From an uncultured Anaerococcus sp. (lineage in GTDB: Bacteria > Bacillota > Clostridia > Tissierellales > Peptoniphilaceae), in the NCBI GenBank assembly GCA_943913325.1, contig CALTXP010000068.1, forward strand, positions 1 through 8,753: DNA of 8,753 bases, written 5' to 3'. Shown piece after piece: positions 6,152 to 8,753 of this stretch. Numbering within the stretch: position 1 is the first letter of the stretch; each line of letters opens with the position of its first letter. Both the position numbers and the translations under genes were made by a program. A model generated the notes under the pieces. The model had not been told where the DNA came from and ran no database searches. It saw only the letters and a list, made by a program, of their open reading frames with translations.

Positions 6152-7474
6152 TTAGTAATCTACACCTTCAGTATATTTACTACTAGCATTCCAAATCAAA
6201 TATTCATTTTGTCCTTTATCATATATTGCATCTATCTGTGCTTGCACAGCATCTGCATCATATTCCATCCAATTTCCTTCTCCAATCCAAGTTGCAGTGA
6301 AATCTTGTATCCAAGGTCTCGAAACTGGAGGGTGTTCTAAGTCTCCTAAAATTTTTTGCTCTTCATCAAGATATCTACAAACAAGATTATAAGGTTCTAA
6401 ATCTGGTTTTTCAATATCAAATGAACCACTTCCCCAATGAGATGGATATATCATAGCAGATATAGCATCAGTTTGATTGGCCATTTGATCAAAGTCTTGT
6501 CCTATACCATCAGCATGTCTTACTTGCAGAGCATAGCCGAATACATCTATAGACATAGGTATATTATAAGATTGTAATTCTTCTCTCGCTCTTTGAACAA
6601 AACCTGTAATAGCAGCTACTCTCTTTTCTCCTTCTTCCATGTCTTTATTATCTTCATATTCACCTCTAGAGTAATCTAAAGTATCACCAAATGTTTCAAA
6701 TCCTTCAGCAAATCTAACATAGTCAAATTGTATCTCGTCAAATCCAGCTTTAGCTGCAAGCTTTGCTATCTTTATATTGTAGTCTTGCACATCTTTTAAA
6801 AATGGATTCATAAAAGCTTCACCACTAGCATTTTTCCATAAAGTGCCATCATCCAAAGTAAATCCCCAATCTGGATGTTTCTCTGTAATAATACTATCCT
6901 TAAAGGTAGTAACTCTTCCTATAACATATATACCTTTAGAATGCATATCTTCTATGAAAGCTTTTGGATCTACTATATCAATCTTTGAGTAATTGATATC
7001 TTCATCCTCAGTATCAAATTTCATAGTTACATTTCCCCAGTCATCCTTAATATCAACTACTACCGCATTTAGATTAGAATTTTCAATTAAATCTGTTATG
7101 TTATCATAGATTTCTGGTTTATTTATATTATAAGTATTAAAATAAAGACCTCTTACGCCATCTTTAGGATAATATTTTGATTTTTTTTCTTCTAATGTAT
7201 GAAGTCTAGATGTATCATAATCCATATTGTAATCGTCAGGAGTTACCCCTACTTCATAAGCTTCTCCAACTGGCTTTTCTATAGCTTCATTGACTAATCC
7301 TCTTTCTTCTAATATTTCCTTTGCAGCTTTATCAATATCCTCATCTTTTACTTCCTCAACCTTAGTATTAGATGCTTCTTTTTGACTAGATTTTTTATTT
7401 TTGCTAGACGTACATGAAGACAAAATCAAGATTAATGAAAGCATGATGGAAAGTATCTTAGTTTTTCTTTTCAT
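6152..7474 (-). CDS. Lipoprotein with putative glycoside hydrolase (DUF4015-type) domain
   Basis: This is a probable surface lipoprotein of 440 residues. From the ATG at 7474 the N terminus is MKRKTKILS, a hydrophobic stretch and lipobox LSSC (C21 lipidated), then a Ser/Lys/Glu-rich linker to about residue 90. The rest resembles the DUF4015 putative glycosyl hydrolase family, a TIM-barrel fold: GVRGLYFNTYN (106-116), AVVVDIKDDWGNV (137-149), FDEIQFDYVRF (245-255), SIDVFGY (308-314), SAMIYPSHW (339-347), RPWIQDF (386-392) and EYLIWNAS (424-431). Acidic residues in QFDYVRF and SIDVFGY are candidate catalytic groups. A frame opening at 7528 would add 18 residues, but these are encoded by the tuf terminator hairpin, and AAAGGAG directly precedes 7474. 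Substrate is unknown; cell-envelope polysaccharide is a guess. The gene follows tuf, with no clear promoter of its own. Confidence 0.85.
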   Translation of the reverse strand: MKRKTKILSIMLSLILILSSCTSSKNKKSSQKEASNTKVEEVKDEDIDKAAKEILEERGLVNEAIEKPVGEAYEVGVTPDDYNMDYDTSRLHTLEEKKSKYYPKDGVRGLYFNTYNINKPEIYDNITDLIENSNLNAVVVDIKDDWGNVTMKFDTEDEDINYSKIDIVDPKAFIEDMHSKGIYVIGRVTTFKDSIITEKHPDWGFTLDDGTLWKNASGEAFMNPFLKDVQDYNIKIAKLAAKAGFDEIQFDYVRFAEGFETFGDTLDYSRGEYEDNKDMEEGEKRVAAITGFVQRAREELQSYNIPMSIDVFGYALQVRHADGIGQDFDQMANQTDAISAMIYPSHWGSGSFDIEKPDLEPYNLVCRYLDEEQKILGDLEHPPVSRPWIQDFTATWIGEGNWMEYDADAVQAQIDAIYDKGQNEYLIWNASSKYTEGVDY

Positions 7475-7497
7475 ACACTCTCCTTTTAATAAAAGAT

Positions 7498-7525
7498 AAA
7501 GAGCGAGCAAGCATGCCCGCTCTTT
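7498..7525 (-). terminator. tuf transcription terminator
   Basis: The arms AAAGAGCG (7498-7505) and CGCTCTTT (7518-7525) form an 8-bp stem, with two extra G-C pairs (7507-7508 with 7515-7516) after a mismatch. On the minus strand the stem is followed by ATCTTTTATT. It lies about 28 bases after the tuf stop and about 24 bases before the lipoprotein start, so any read-through would feed that gene. Confidence 0.85.
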
Positions 7526-7553
7526 CATTTAAGTTATTCTATAGCTGATAAAA

Positions 7554-8750
7554 TTATTTAATAACCTTAGTAACAACACCTGATGCTACTGTTCTACCAC
7601 CTTCACGTACTGCGAATCTTAGTCCTTCTTCTAGGGCTATTGGTTTTTGTAGTTTGATATTAAATGTTGCGTTGTCTCCTGGCATTACCATCTCTACGCC
7701 TTCTTCTAATTCGATATCTCCTGTTACGTCTGTTGTTCTAAAGAAGAATTGTGGTCTATATCCACTGAAGAATGGTGTATGACGTCCTCCTTCATCTTTT
7801 GTTAGTACGTATACTTGTCCTTCGAATTCTGTATGTGGATGTACACTACCTGGTTTTGCTAATACTTGACCTCTTGAGATTTCGTCTCTTTGGATTCCTC
7901 TTAATAGTACTCCTACGTTATCTCCACTTTCTGCTTGGTCTAATGATTTGTGGAACATTTCTACGCCTGTTACTACGGCTTCTTTTGTATCTTCTGTTAA
8001 GCCTACGATTTCTACTGTATCGTTTACTTTTAATGTTCCTCTTTCTACTCTTCCTGTTGCTACTGTTCCACGTCCTGAGATTGTCATTACGTCTTCTACT
8101 GGCATTAGGAATGGTTGATCATTGTCTCTTTCTGGGATGTCGAAATAGTTGTCTACTTCGTCCATTAGTTGTAGGATCTTGTCTGACCATTCGCCTTCTC
8201 CACCTTCTTGTAGGGATTTTAAGGCACTTCCTACTACTACTGGGGCATTATCTCCATCGTATTCGTATTCGCTTAGTAGATCTCTTACTTCCATTTCTAC
8301 TAATTCGATTAGTTCTGGATCGTCTACTTGGTCTTCTTTGTTTAGGAATACTGCGATTTTTGGTACTCCTACTTGGCGTGCTAGTAGGATGTGTTCTCTT
8401 GTTTGTGGCATTGGACCGTCTGCTGCAGATACTACTATGATTGCTCCGTCCATTTGAGCTGCTCCTGTGATCATGTTTTTAACATAGTCAGCGTGGCCTG
8501 GGGCATCGATATGTGCATAGTGTCTGTTTGCTGTTTCGTATTCTACTACTGATGTATTGATTGTGATTCCACGTTCTCTTTCTTCTGGGGCTTTATCAAT
8601 GTGTTCGTAGTCTACGAATTCTCCTGTACCATATTTTTTATTTAATGCTTGTGTGATTGCTGCTGTTGTTGTTGTTTTACCATGGTCTACGTGGCCTATG
8701 GTTCCTATGTTTAAGTGTGGTTTTGTTCTTTCAAATTGTTGTTTACTCAT
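7554..8750 (-). CDS. tuf: Translation elongation factor Tu
   Basis: EF-Tu is the GTPase that delivers aminoacyl-tRNA to the ribosome. The gene is complete at 398 residues, normal for Gram-positive EF-Tu, from the ATG at 8750; only three bases of upstream sequence are in the window, so its ribosome binding site is not visible. GTPase motifs are all present: P-loop GHVDHGKT (19-26), switch I RGITINT (60-66), DAPGH with the catalytic histidine (82-86), NKED (137-140) and SAL (175-177). Domains 2 and 3 follow, with GRGTVATGRVERG (near 226-238) and the C-terminal EGGRTVASGVVTKVIK. The gene is visibly richer in G+C and in preferred codons than its neighbours, as expected for a very highly expressed gene rather than a sign of transfer. 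It is followed by its own terminator. Confidence 0.99.
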   Translation of the reverse strand: MSKQQFERTKPHLNIGTIGHVDHGKTTTTAAITQALNKKYGTGEFVDYEHIDKAPEERERGITINTSVVEYETANRHYAHIDAPGHADYVKNMITGAAQMDGAIIVVSAADGPMPQTREHILLARQVGVPKIAVFLNKEDQVDDPELIELVEMEVRDLLSEYEYDGDNAPVVVGSALKSLQEGGEGEWSDKILQLMDEVDNYFDIPERDNDQPFLMPVEDVMTISGRGTVATGRVERGTLKVNDTVEIVGLTEDTKEAVVTGVEMFHKSLDQAESGDNVGVLLRGIQRDEISRGQVLAKPGSVHPHTEFEGQVYVLTKDEGGRHTPFFSGYRPQFFFRTTDVTGDIELEEGVEMVMPGDNATFNIKLQKPIALEEGLRFAVREGGRTVASGVVTKVIK

Positions 8751-8753
8751 TAT

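Noticed and set aside
7772..8457. Long plus-strand open frames (222 and 102 codons) antisense to tuf, one very leucine-rich
   Set aside because: They are mirror frames created by the strong codon bias of tuf; they have no ribosome binding site and low-complexity products.
1..8753. Mobile element, defence system or novel multigene cassette
   Set aside because: No transposase, integrase, terminal repeats, CRISPR repeats or anomalous gene cluster is visible; all genes fall in recognised families.

Overview
This window comes from a low-G+C, AT-rich member of the Bacillota, most likely an obligate anaerobe of the Clostridia/Tissierellia type. The support is the A/T-biased codon use, strong AGGAGG-type ribosome binding sites, a clostridial-style biotin synthase with extra cysteines, a DeoR-type fruRKA operon and a typical Gram-positive EF-Tu. 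A placement near the Peptoniphilaceae (Anaerococcus-like) is only an impression from protein style and was not tested.

Positions 1-3242 hold a minus-strand fructose operon, fruR-fruK-fruA. Its genes are coupled by overlaps of 4 and 11 bases, and fruA runs off the left edge of the window. FruA imports and phosphorylates fructose to fructose-1-phosphate, FruK makes fructose-1,6-bisphosphate, and FruR is the likely repressor. Four 10-bp tandem direct repeats lie just upstream of the probable fruR start and look like its operator. Divergent from this operon is an AraC-family regulator (3405-4256) with no evident target. It ends at a hairpin that it shares with bioB.

Positions 4271-6117 hold a biotin module: bioB (minus) and bioY (plus), divergently transcribed. 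The two near-consensus sigma-A promoters are exactly symmetric, and their two TTGACA -35 boxes form a 17-bp palindrome. BioY imports biotin or a precursor, and BioB converts dethiobiotin to biotin. No other biotin synthesis genes are present here. BioB keeps its radical-SAM cysteines but has Ser where one classical [2Fe-2S] ligand would be, and it has extra N-terminal cysteines.

Positions 6078-8750 hold a lipoprotein with a DUF4015-type glycosyl-hydrolase-like TIM-barrel domain and, upstream on the same minus strand, a complete tuf gene (EF-Tu). The tuf terminator hairpin lies only about 24 bases before the lipoprotein start. That shows that an 18-residue N-terminal extension of the longest lipoprotein ORF is spurious.

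No gene-free stretch exceeds 300 bases, and I saw no RNA genes, CRISPR arrays, insertion sequences or phage remnants. I found no clearly undescribed multigene system. The points most worth checking are the FruR operator repeats, the BioB ligand set and the symmetric bioB/bioY promoter.
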